A stretch of 64,000 bases of DNA, taken from positions 4,340,001-4,404,000 of the forward strand of contig NZ_CP029343.1 in NCBI RefSeq assembly GCF_003143515.1, read 5' to 3'. Under the pieces are notes generated by a model. It was not told the origin of the DNA. It did no database searches and saw only the letters and a list, made by a program, of their open reading frames with translations. This document shows, in pieces, positions 32,711-40,325 of this stretch (position 1 is the first letter of the stretch; each line of letters starts with the position of its first letter). A program made the position numbers and the translations under genes. Source of the stretch: Massilia oculi. GTDB taxonomy: Bacteria; Pseudomonadota; Gammaproteobacteria; Burkholderiales; Burkholderiaceae_D.

Positions 32711-32744
32711 TCTCTGATTAGAGAAATATCTTCCTAATCAGAGA
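32711..32744. promoter_or_regulatory. candidate operator between the peptide operon and its XRE regulator
   Basis: Perfect 11-base inverted repeats TCTCTGATTAG and CTAATCAGAGA are separated by 12 bases (centre-to-centre 23). The left arm also sits in a tighter palindrome, TTTCTCTGATTAGAGAAA. This lies in the 144-base divergent region and ends 27 bases before the regulator ATG, so it could control both directions. Confidence 0.75.
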
Positions 32745-32771
32745 CTATGTCAACATATAAAAAATTCTTCT

Positions 32772-33473
32772 ATGGCATCTGAATCCCCAACACTCGGCGC
32801 ATTGATCCGCAGCCTGCGCAGCCGCCAGGGCTGGACGCTGAAGGAAATGAGCGTGAAAAGCGGCATCCCTGTGTCCACCTTGTCGAAGGTGGAGCACGGC
32901 CAGCTGACGCTGACCTACGACAAGCTGTACCAGCTGAGCCAGAAGCTCGGCATGCGCATGTCGGAGCTGTTTGCCGAAGAACCCGAGGCCGAGCCGGCGG
33001 TCACGGCGCGCCGCAGCCTGGGCGACCTGCAGTCGGCGGTGCGGGTGGAGACGCCCAACTACGACTACCACTACCTGTGCGCCGAGCTGAGGCGCAAGCG
33101 CATGATCCCGGTGATCGCGCGCATCCGCGCCAAGTCGGTCAGGGAGTTCGGGCAACTGGTGCATCACTCGGGAGAAGAGTTCACCTACGTGCTCAAGGGC
33201 GCGGTGGTGCTACACAGCGAGTTCTACGATCCGGTGGTGCTCAAGGAGGGGCAGTCGATCTATTTCGACTCGAGCATGGGGCATGCCTACCTGACGCCCG
33301 AAGGCTGCGACGAGGCCGAGGTGCTGACCGTGATGTCGAGTGCGGACGAGGAGCAGATGCAGTCGATGATGTCGACGCATACGCACGCCCACACGCTCGG
33401 GTCCCCGGACGGACAGGTGGAACGGGCGCCGGCCAAGCCACCCAGGCGCAAGGCCGCAAACAGCCAGGACTGA
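32772..33473 (+). CDS. XRE-family regulator with C-terminal cupin domain
   Basis: A 233-aa regulator. The helix-turn-helix at residues about 8-62 reads LIRSLRSRQGWTLKEMSVKS then STLSKVEHGQLTLTYDKL. The cupin (about 110-195) has VHHSGEEFTYVLKGAVVLHS and a second half with GQSIYFDSSMGHAYLTPEG. A His-rich MSTHTHAHTLGS stretch near the end could bind metal. Regulators of this build usually sense a small metabolite in the cupin and control the adjacent catabolic genes. It diverges from the seven-gene peptide operon, which is the expected target. Confidence 0.9.
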   Translation: MASESPTLGALIRSLRSRQGWTLKEMSVKSGIPVSTLSKVEHGQLTLTYDKLYQLSQKLGMRMSELFAEEPEAEPAVTARRSLGDLQSAVRVETPNYDYHYLCAELRRKRMIPVIARIRAKSVREFGQLVHHSGEEFTYVLKGAVVLHSEFYDPVVLKEGQSIYFDSSMGHAYLTPEGCDEAEVLTVMSSADEEQMQSMMSTHTHAHTLGSPDGQVERAPAKPPRRKAANSQD

Positions 33474-33543
33474 GGGGCTTTGTCAGCGCCCTGTGTGGGA
33501 GGGCCTGCCGGTTACGGGAAACGGTCTGGAACGGTAGACACCG

Positions 33544-34227
33544 TCAGAACCCGAGCTGGTAACAGGATTGTCCGGTCTGGGGGGAGATCGTTACATTGGA
33601 AAGATTCTGTGTGATTATCTGGACCACCCGGTGTGCAAAAGCAGGCTCGCGGTTGTGCTGGAATCCGTGATGAATCAGTGTTCTGAGCTTGGTCGCAAAC
33701 ATGCGAATGAGCGGTCCTGCTCCATCCTGGTCATCGTTGATGATACAGGTGTCGAACTCGCAATTATCCCCATGTCTGGCCGGCTCGGTGAAATTGGTGC
33801 TTCCAAAGATGGAGAAGTCGGTATTCAGGAAGTCCTTTCCGCGACCGGAGAGCCCGATGGCTTTGGCGTGCCATTTTCGAACAGCGACAAATTGGACGTT
33901 GATCGCGATACCGGTATTGCTGTTACTGCGTAAGGCATTGATGGTTTTGACGAAGAGATTCCCGACCTTTGTGACCACTTGATCCAGAGAGGCCGTGTAT
34001 TTTCCCTTGGTATCCGCAAAAATTCCTATTAGCAGAACAATTTCGCGGTTTGCCTGATTGGCGGCCCAGGAAATCGCACTGGCAAGTTCCGATGCCACGC
34101 CGTCATACGATGAAACGCTGCCGGTCAGAATATAAAGTCTTCCATCTTTTGCCGAAGCAAGCAGAGTTTGAAATTCCTGGGTTGTCTCGTTGTGATCCGG
34201 GCTCTGCAATAAAAATTTTATCGTCAT
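33544..34227 (-). CDS. phospholipase-D-like protein, orphan
   Basis: A 227-aa protein with one HKD half-site: WHAKAIG (His120, Lys122) followed by DFSIFGSTNFTEPARHGD with the conserved Ser/Asn. One half-site per chain is common in PLD-type nucleases and in PLD domains attached to restriction or helicase systems, where dimers form the active site. The first half, with LYILTGSVSSYDGVA, fits a PLD N-terminal fold. Codon use is clearly more AT-rich than in the flanking genes, which suggests transfer. It follows the ABC permease by 5 bases, with no strong ribosome site. The role is unknown; defence or DNA repair are possibilities only. Confidence 0.65.
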   Translation of the reverse strand: MTIKFLLQSPDHNETTQEFQTLLASAKDGRLYILTGSVSSYDGVASELASAISWAANQANREIVLLIGIFADTKGKYTASLDQVVTKVGNLFVKTINALRSNSNTGIAINVQFVAVRKWHAKAIGLSGRGKDFLNTDFSIFGSTNFTEPARHGDNCEFDTCIINDDQDGAGPLIRMFATKLRTLIHHGFQHNREPAFAHRVVQIITQNLSNVTISPQTGQSCYQLGF

Positions 34228-34232
34228 AATAT

Positions 34233-35456
34233 TCACTCGTAACGTAAGCAATCAACAGGCAGCAGCCTCGACGCCCTGCGCGCCGGATAAAAACCGAAGA
34301 ACATCCCGACCGCCGTCGCGAACCCGCACGCCACCAGCACCCCCGACAGGGTCAGGTAGACCTCGAAGTCCGCAAACTTCGTGATGAGCGCCGCGCCGCC
34401 CGCCGCGATCGCGATCCCGACCAGGCCACCGGCCAGGCAGATCACCACCGCCTCGGCCAGGAACTGCAGCAGCACGGCGTTCGGGCGCGCGCCGATCGCC
34501 ATCCGGATGCCGATCTCGCGCGTCCTTTCGGTCACCGACACCAGCATGATGTTCATGATGCCGATCCCGCCCACCAGCAGCGAGATCGCGCCGATCAGGC
34601 CGAGCAGCAGGGCGACGCCGGCGCTGATCTTGTTGGCCGTGTCGGCGATCGTGTTCAGGTTCTGGATGCGGAAATCGTCCGGGTCGTCGAGCCGGATCCG
34701 GTGCCGGTCGCGCAACACTTCCTTGATGTCCTCGATGGCCTCGTTCATCGACCCGTCCGGCCGGCCCTGGGCGTTGATGTAGTGGACGTTCTGCGGGAAC
34801 GGCGACTTGACCAGGTGGGCGCTGGCCGCCGTGATCGGCACCACGATCTGTTCCGCCAGGTCGGTGCCGTCGGGCTGGCGGCCTTCGCCGGCCAGCACGC
34901 CGATCACCTGGAACGACACGTTCTCGATGCGCAGGTAGCGCCCGAGCGGATCGGCGCGGTAGAAGAACTGGTCGGCCACCTTCTGGCCGATCACCGCCAG
35001 CCGCGCGCTGGCCCGCACGTCGGCTTCGCCGAACAGGGTGCCCTGGTCGACCTTCCAGTTGCGGATCGTGAACATGTCCGGGGTCACGCCCATCACGGTG
35101 CTGCTCAGGTTCTCGTTGCCGGCGCTGACCTTGAAGCTGCCCTGCAGGGCAGGCGCGGCGCCGGTCAGGCTGGGCAGGGCATTGAGCGCCTCGGCGTCAA
35201 CCTGGGTCAGCACCGCCACCTTGCCTTCGCGGGCGCGCTGCGCTTCCGTGCGGTCGCCGCCCGGCATGATGTAGACCATGTTCGTGCCCAGCATCTGCAG
35301 CTGCTTGCCGATGAAGCGCTGCATGCTGTCGCCGAGGGCCAGCAGCAGCACCACCGAGGCGATGCCGATCACGATGCCGAGCATCGTCAGCGCCGTGCGC
35401 AGGCGGTTGGCCGCCATCGAGCGCAGGGATTCGATCAAGACCTGGATCAGGTTCAT
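34233..35456 (-). CDS. MacB-type ABC transporter permease
   Basis: A 407-aa FtsX-like permease. An N-terminal transmembrane helix (RTALTMLGIVIGIASVVLLLAL) is followed by a large periplasmic MacB-type domain (about 45-270) and three C-terminal helices, including LLLGLIGAISLLVGGIGIMNIMLVSVTERTREIGIRMA in part. Mechanotransmission transporters of this type power export of toxins, antibiotics or lipoproteins through a TolC partner. Here the ATPase is a separate gene, unlike E. coli MacB. The start overlaps the ATPase stop (ATGA). Confidence 0.92.
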   Translation of the reverse strand: MNLIQVLIESLRSMAANRLRTALTMLGIVIGIASVVLLLALGDSMQRFIGKQLQMLGTNMVYIMPGGDRTEAQRAREGKVAVLTQVDAEALNALPSLTGAAPALQGSFKVSAGNENLSSTVMGVTPDMFTIRNWKVDQGTLFGEADVRASARLAVIGQKVADQFFYRADPLGRYLRIENVSFQVIGVLAGEGRQPDGTDLAEQIVVPITAASAHLVKSPFPQNVHYINAQGRPDGSMNEAIEDIKEVLRDRHRIRLDDPDDFRIQNLNTIADTANKISAGVALLLGLIGAISLLVGGIGIMNIMLVSVTERTREIGIRMAIGARPNAVLLQFLAEAVVICLAGGLVGIAIAAGGAALITKFADFEVYLTLSGVLVACGFATAVGMFFGFYPARRASRLLPVDCLRYE

Positions 35457-36190
35457 GGCGCGACTCCCGCCGCGGCGGTCGCGAACTGGCGCAGCCCTTC
35501 GGCGGCCGGGCCGTCGTAGATCACCTGCCCGTCCTTCAGGCGCACCAGGCGCTTGCTGTAGGCGGCGACGTCGGCTTCGTGCGTCACCAGCACGATGGTG
35601 ATGCCGCGCTCGCGGTTCAGTTGCTGGAAGCTGTGCATGATGATGTCGCTGGTCTGGGTGTCGAGGTTCCCGGTCGGCTCGTCGGCCAGCAGCAGCGGCG
35701 GGTCGGTGGCGAGTGCGCGCGCGATCGCGACGCGCTGCTGCTGGCCGCCGGAGAGCTGGTTCGGCGTGCGTCCGGCGAGTTCGCCCAGGCCGACCCGTTC
35801 CAGTTCGGCCACGGCCCGCGCACGCGCCCTGGCGCGCCCCACGCCGCCGTAGATCAGGGGCAGGGCGACGTTTTCCGCCAGCGACATGCGCTTGATGAGG
35901 TTAAAGCTCTGGAACACGAAGCCGATCTTGCGGTTGCGGATGTCGGCCAGCGCGGGCCGTGAAAGCTGGCGGGTGTCGACGCCGTCGAGCAGGTAAGTCC
36001 CGCCGGTGGCCTGGTCCAGGCAGCCGAGGATGTTCATCAGGGTCGACTTGCCGGAGCCTGACGCGCCCATGATGGACACGAAGTCGCCGCGCTCCACCGT
36101 CATGTCGACGCCGTGCAGCACCGGCGTCTCGACGCTGCCGCTGACGTAGGTCTTGGTGACGCCGCGGATGGCGATCAGCGGCCCGGTCAT
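35453..36190 (-). CDS. ABC transporter ATP-binding protein (MacB/LolD type)
   Basis: A 245-aa ATPase with Walker [11 protein letters not shown]-loop in FVFQSFNLI, signature [14 protein letters not shown], Walker [13 protein letters not shown] and switch His in VTHEAD. The sequence is closest in style to the MacB/LolD group. It sits between the adaptor and permease genes with 4-base overlaps on both sides, so the three proteins are made together as one efflux complex. Confidence 0.94.
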   Translation of the reverse strand: MTGPLIAIRGVTKTYVSGSVETPVLHGVDMTVERGDFVSIMGASGSGKSTLMNILGCLDQATGGTYLLDGVDTRQLSRPALADIRNRKIGFVFQSFNLIKRMSLAENVALPLIYGGVGRARARARAVAELERVGLGELAGRTPNQLSGGQQQRVAIARALATDPPLLLADEPTGNLDTQTSDIIMHSFQQLNRERGITIVLVTHEADVAAYSKRLVRLKDGQVIYDGPAAEGLRQFATAAAGVAP

Positions 36191-37404
36191 TGGTTCTCCG
36201 GCTGGGCCAGCGCGCGGGTCACCACGCGGTCGCCTGGCTTCAGGTCGCCCGACAGCACTTCGGTGTAGCGGAAGTTGGAAAGCCCCGCCCGAATGTCGAC
36301 CGGCTGCGGCTGGTTCATCGCGTCGAGTTTATAAATCTTGAACATGCGCGCGGTCTCGCTGGCGCTGCGGAAGGCGACGTCGTCTTCCTGCGCGGCGGGC
36401 TTGGCCGGCTGCGCGGCCACCTGCTGGACGTCGTTCTCCTTGTCCTTGTCGCGCTTGCGCTCTGCCGCCTGCTCTTCTTCGGACAGGCGGAAGCGCAGCG
36501 CCGTGGTCGGGATGCGCAGCACGTCGGGCCGGTTCGCCACCACCAGCCTTACCTGCGCCGTCATGCCGGGCTTGAGCAGTTCGTCGGTGTTGTCGACGTC
36601 GAGCACGACGTTATAGGTGACGACGTTCTGGACCACGTTCGGCGCCAGGCGGAACTGGCGCATGGTGGCGTTGAATTCGCGGTCGGGATAGGCGTCGACC
36701 ACGAAGCGCGCCGGCAAGCCGTCCTTGAGCAGGCCGACGTCGGCTTCCGACACGCTGGTGTCGATCTGCATCTTGGTCAGGTCGTTCGCGATCTGGAACA
36801 GGTTCGGCGTGTTGAACGAGGCCGCCACGGTCTGGCCCAGGTCGATGGTGCGCTTGATCACCACGCCGTCGATCGGCGAGCGGATCACGCTGTTGTTGAG
36901 GTCCGCCCGCGCACGGTCGAGCTGGGCCTGGGCCAGCTTGAGATTGGCGGCGGCCACGTCCATCTCGCGCCGCGACTGGTCGAGCGCCAGGCTGGAGACG
37001 AAGTTCTGCGCCACCAGCTGCTCGTTGCGCTTGTAGGTGGCCCGGGCCAGCTGGAGGCTGGCGCGCGCCGAGGCGATGCTGGCTTCGGCCTGGCCCACCT
37101 GGGCGTTGAAGATGGTGGGCTCGAGCTTGAGCAGCACCTGGCCCTTCTTGACGCGGTCGTTGAAGTCGGCGTGCAGCTCGGCCACGGTGCCCGAGACCTG
37201 CGAGCCGACGTTGATCAGTGCCACCGGGTTGATGGTGCCGGTGGCGGTCACGGTCTGGTTGATGGCGCCGCGGTCGACCGCGGTGCTGCGGTATTTCGAC
37301 GGCGGGACGACGTTGTCCCTGGGCTTGAGCAGTACCGCGCCTGCCGCGACGGCGACGAGAACGATGGTGGCGATGACGATGCGTTTCTTGGTAAAGATTT
37401 TCAT
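36187..37404 (-). CDS. periplasmic adaptor of the ABC efflux system (MacA-like, HlyD/RND adaptor family)
   Basis: A 405-aa adaptor with an N-terminal membrane anchor (RIVIATIVLVAVAAGAVLL). The lipoyl-like half-motif GSQVSGTVAELHADFNDRVK is followed by a long coiled-coil hairpin (about 95-170) and beta-barrel domains. A charged insertion, EEEQAAERKRDKDKENDVQQ, near residue 305 is unusual in length. ATG 37404 (MKIFTKKR) is chosen over an upstream ATG at 37437. It would bridge the inner-membrane transporter to an outer-membrane channel, which is not encoded here. Confidence 0.92.
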   Translation of the reverse strand: MKIFTKKRIVIATIVLVAVAAGAVLLKPRDNVVPPSKYRSTAVDRGAINQTVTATGTINPVALINVGSQVSGTVAELHADFNDRVKKGQVLLKLEPTIFNAQVGQAEASIASARASLQLARATYKRNEQLVAQNFVSSLALDQSRREMDVAAANLKLAQAQLDRARADLNNSVIRSPIDGVVIKRTIDLGQTVAASFNTPNLFQIANDLTKMQIDTSVSEADVGLLKDGLPARFVVDAYPDREFNATMRQFRLAPNVVQNVVTYNVVLDVDNTDELLKPGMTAQVRLVVANRPDVLRIPTTALRFRLSEEEQAAERKRDKDKENDVQQVAAQPAKPAAQEDDVAFRSASETARMFKIYKLDAMNQPQPVDIRAGLSNFRYTEVLSGDLKPGDRVVTRALAQPENQ

Positions 37405-37582
37405 TGGTTCCAGGCAAACGAACGGCAAGTAAAGCATCGAGTGTGATGCCTTGGTAAAAGATTAGCAAATGCAGATTGCATGATCGTGGCGTGCATATGC
37501 CAGGAAGCGCCGCAGTTTTTCGGAAGGAAGATCGTGGCGATCCGCTAGAATGGCGTATTCCTTTCTACTTACCAACCGCATC

Positions 37583-38260
37583 ATGACTCAAGACGAATTG
37601 AAACAAGCAGTGGCGCGCGCCGCCATCGATTACGTTGTCGACGGTGAAATCATCGGCGTCGGCACCGGCTCGACCGCCAACTTTTTCATCGACGAACTGG
37701 CCAGGATCAAGGACCGCATCAAGGGCACCGTGGCCTCGTCCGAAGCCACCGCGGCCCGTCTGCGCGGCCACGGCATCCCGGTGTTCGACCTGAACGAGGT
37801 CGAATCGATGGCCGTCTACATCGACGGCGCCGACGAGATCGACGCGCAAGGCGCGATGATCAAGGGTGGCGGCGCGGCGCTGACGCGCGAAAAGATCGTG
37901 GCGTCGGTGTCGAAGAAGTTCGTCTGCATCGCCGACGGCTCGAAGCTGGTCGACACGCTGGGTAAATTCCCGCTGCCGGTGGAAGTGATCCCGATGGCGC
38001 GCGCCGTCGTGATGCGCAAGCTCGCGCTGCTTGGCGGCCAGCCGAAGCTGCGCCTCAAGCCAGGCACCGACCAGCCTTTCATCACCGACAACGGCGGTGA
38101 GCTGATCGACGTGGCGGGCCTGTCGATCACCGATCCGGTGGCGCTGGAAGAAGAAATCAACCAGATCACCGGCGTGATCGCCGTGGGCCTGTTCGCCAAG
38201 GCCGGCGCCGACGTCTGCCTGCTGGGCACGGCGGAAGGCGTCAAGACCCTGTCGCTCTGA
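37583..38260 (+). CDS. rpiA: ribose-5-phosphate isomerase A
   Basis: Interconverts ribose 5-phosphate and ribulose 5-phosphate. The 225-aa protein has the substrate loop [15 protein letters not shown], the catalytic Asp/Glu region [21 protein letters not shown] and LREKI-like [13 protein letters not shown]. The start ATG 37583 (MTQDELKQA) matches the family; an ATG 11 codons earlier is open but unlikely. It diverges from the MacA-like gene and is followed 14 bases later by a small lipoprotein gene. Confidence 0.95.
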   Translation: MTQDELKQAVARAAIDYVVDGEIIGVGTGSTANFFIDELARIKDRIKGTVASSEATAARLRGHGIPVFDLNEVESMAVYIDGADEIDAQGAMIKGGGAALTREKIVASVSKKFVCIADGSKLVDTLGKFPLPVEVIPMARAVVMRKLALLGGQPKLRLKPGTDQPFITDNGGELIDVAGLSITDPVALEEEINQITGVIAVGLFAKAGADVCLLGTAEGVKTLSL

Positions 38261-38274
38261 TCGGGAGACCAGCC

Positions 38275-38586
38275 ATGAAATACGCGCTGGCGCCAATGCT
38301 TGCGGCCGTCCTGCTGGGCGGGTGCTCGGTCGTTGGCAGTGGGGTGGATGTGTCGCAGCCGACGGTGATCGCATCGCCCGACGTCGTCCAGATCCAGCGC
38401 GTGCCGTTCAAGGTCGGCGTGTCGTCGACCACGGTCGAGCAGCTGGCCAGGGCGCAGGCCTGCGCCAGCGAGCAGGGTGCCGGCCTGATCACGGAGCCGG
38501 GGCCGATCGAGGTCTATCGGATGCAGTGCCAGGATGGCAAGGTGTTCATGGCGCGCTGCGAATTGCGCCAGTGCCGCAAGATGTAA
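38275..38586 (+). CDS. small lipoprotein of unknown function
   Basis: A 103-aa protein with a lipobox, LAAVLLGGCSVVGSG, at residues 9-23. The mature part has four further cysteines (QACASEQ, MQCQDGK, ARCELRQCRKM), which could form two disulfides. GGGAGA precedes ATG 38275. It follows rpiA closely and ends at a strong terminator, so it is probably cotranscribed with rpiA. I do not recognise the family. Confidence 0.72.
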   Translation: MKYALAPMLAAVLLGGCSVVGSGVDVSQPTVIASPDVVQIQRVPFKVGVSSTTVEQLARAQACASEQGAGLITEPGPIEVYRMQCQDGKVFMARCELRQCRKM

Positions 38587-38626
38587 AAAAATCCTGCTGA
38601 CGGCTGGCGCCGCGAGCAGGATTTTT
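38586..38626. terminator. bidirectional rho-independent terminator
   Basis: Inverted repeat AAAAAATCCTGCT (38586-38598) and AGCAGGATTTTT (38615-38626) around a 16-base GC-rich loop. T-tracts occur on both strands, so it can end the rpiA-lipoprotein transcript and the opposing yggX transcript. Confidence 0.88.
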
Positions 38627-38645
38627 CGTGGAAGATGCGCTTCGA

Positions 38646-38918
38646 TCAGGCCGTCGGCGGCACGTAACCCATCGCCTGGTCGGCGCCTTCGCCGAAGAAA
38701 TGCTTCTCCATCTGCGTCGCCAGGTATTTGCGCGCGCGATCGTCGGCCAGGTTCAGGCGGTTTTCGTTGATCAGCATCGTTTGATGCTTCAGCCATCCCT
38801 GCCATGCCTCTTTCGAGACCGACAGATACAGCTTCTTGCCCATCTCGCCTGGGACCGGCGGGAAGTCCAGGCCTTCGGCTCCCTTGTTCAGTTTGATGCA
38901 GTGGACGGTGCGGGCCAT
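38646..38918 (-). CDS. yggX: YggX family Fe(II)-trafficking protein
   Basis: A 90-aa protein with the family start [20 protein letters not shown] (single conserved Cys at position 7) and the ISKEAW-like [19 protein letters not shown] block. It protects iron-sulfur clusters against oxidation and helps iron handling. The ribosome site AGGAGT precedes ATG 38918. It follows argA by 39 bases in the same direction, so the two are probably cotranscribed. Confidence 0.95.
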   Translation of the reverse strand: MARTVHCIKLNKGAEGLDFPPVPGEMGKKLYLSVSKEAWQGWLKHQTMLINENRLNLADDRARKYLATQMEKHFFGEGADQAMGYVPPTA

Positions 38919-38957
38919 CGTGTACTCCTGTTGTGCGTTTTCCGGGTAAGACCGCTA

Positions 38958-40271
38958 TTATAAGGTCTTGATCAGCACCTGTGACCGGCGCTGCCAGTTG
39001 TACATGTGTTGCCGGTCTTTTGGCAGATCGTCCACGGTGGCCGGCATGAAGCCGCGCTTCTTGAACCAGTGCGAGGTGCGCGTGGTCAGCACGAACAGTT
39101 TCGTGAGGCCGGCGGCGCGGGCGCGGTTTTCCATGTGCTTCAGGATGCGCTCGCCGTCGCCCTGGGTCTGCGCATCGGGGCTCACCGTCAGGCAGGCCAT
39201 CTCGCCCATCTTCGACTCGGGGAACGGGTACAGCGCCGCGCAGCCGAAGATCACGCCGTCGTGGTCGATCACCGAGAACTGGTCGATCTCGCGCTCGATC
39301 AGCTCGCGGCCGCGGTAGACCAGGGTGCCATCGGCTTCCAGTGGCTCGATGAGCTTGATAATTCCGCCGACGTCCTCAATTGTGGCCTGGCGCAGGCTTT
39401 CCAGGTTCTCGTGGCTGATCATGGTGCCCACGCCGTCGTGGGTGAACACCTCGAGCAGGGCCGAACCGTCCATCTCGTAGGGGATGATGTGGGCGCGGTC
39501 GACGCCGGCATTGCAGGCCTTGATCGCGTGCTGCAGGTAGAAAGCGGCGGAATCGGACAGGAAGCCCGCCTGCAGCACGGCTTCGGCCATGTGCGACGAC
39601 AATTCGCGCAGCTCGGCGCCGCCGGCATCCACCATCATCGGCGATTCGGTGATGAAGATCAGCTTGTCGGCGTGCAGGGCGATCGCGGCCGACGCGGCCA
39701 CGTCTTCCATGGTCAGGTTGAAGATCTCGCCGGTCGGCGAGAAGCCCAGCGGCGACAGCAGCACCAGGTTGTCCTCGGTCTGCAGGATCGGATGGATCTT
39801 CTCGGCGGCGATCTTGCGGGTGACGCCGGTGAGCTCGAAGTCGACGCCGTCGATCACGCCCAGCGGGCGCGCCACCACGAAGTTGCCCGAGACGATGCTG
39901 ATCTGGGCGTTCGACATCGGCGTATTGGGCAGGCCCTGGCTGAAGGCGGCCTCGATATCCAGGCGCAGCTCGCCGGCGGCTTCCTTGGCGCATTCGAGCG
40001 CGGCGGTGTCGGTGATGCGCACGCCGTTGTGGAAGCGGCCCTCGACGTTGCGCAGCGCCAGCTGCTCGGCCACCTGCGGCCGCGAACCGTGCACCAGCAC
40101 GATGCGGATGCCGAGGCCGACCAGCAGCGACAAGTCCTGCGCCAGCACCGGCAGGGCGCCGGCGGCGACCAGTTCGCCCGGGAAGGCGACCACGAAGGTC
40201 TTGCCACCGAAGGCATGAATATACGGCGCGACCGAGCGCAGCCACTGGACGAATTGGGTAGGAGTTTCCAT
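38958..40271 (-). CDS. argA: amino-acid N-acetyltransferase (N-acetylglutamate synthase)
   Basis: Makes N-acetylglutamate from glutamate and acetyl-CoA, the first step of arginine synthesis. The 437-aa protein has an N-terminal amino-acid-kinase-like domain (VLVHGSRPQVAEQLALRN; LLSPLGFSPTGEIFNL) and a C-terminal GNAT domain (about 290-437) with MACLTVSPDAQTQGDGERIL, the acetyl-CoA loop, and LTTRTSHWFKKRGF. ATG 40271 (METPTQFVQWL) is preferred over ATG 40280. TATAAT occurs on both strands at 40279-40286, between this gene and hrpA. Confidence 0.95.
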   Translation of the reverse strand: METPTQFVQWLRSVAPYIHAFGGKTFVVAFPGELVAAGALPVLAQDLSLLVGLGIRIVLVHGSRPQVAEQLALRNVEGRFHNGVRITDTAALECAKEAAGELRLDIEAAFSQGLPNTPMSNAQISIVSGNFVVARPLGVIDGVDFELTGVTRKIAAEKIHPILQTEDNLVLLSPLGFSPTGEIFNLTMEDVAASAAIALHADKLIFITESPMMVDAGGAELRELSSHMAEAVLQAGFLSDSAAFYLQHAIKACNAGVDRAHIIPYEMDGSALLEVFTHDGVGTMISHENLESLRQATIEDVGGIIKLIEPLEADGTLVYRGRELIEREIDQFSVIDHDGVIFGCAALYPFPESKMGEMACLTVSPDAQTQGDGERILKHMENRARAAGLTKLFVLTTRTSHWFKKRGFMPATVDDLPKDRQHMYNWQRRSQVLIKTL

Positions 40272-40325
40272 TTGCCGCATTATAATTCGCTGCGCGTTGT
40301 GCGCACCAAATCCTTGTAAAAATCA

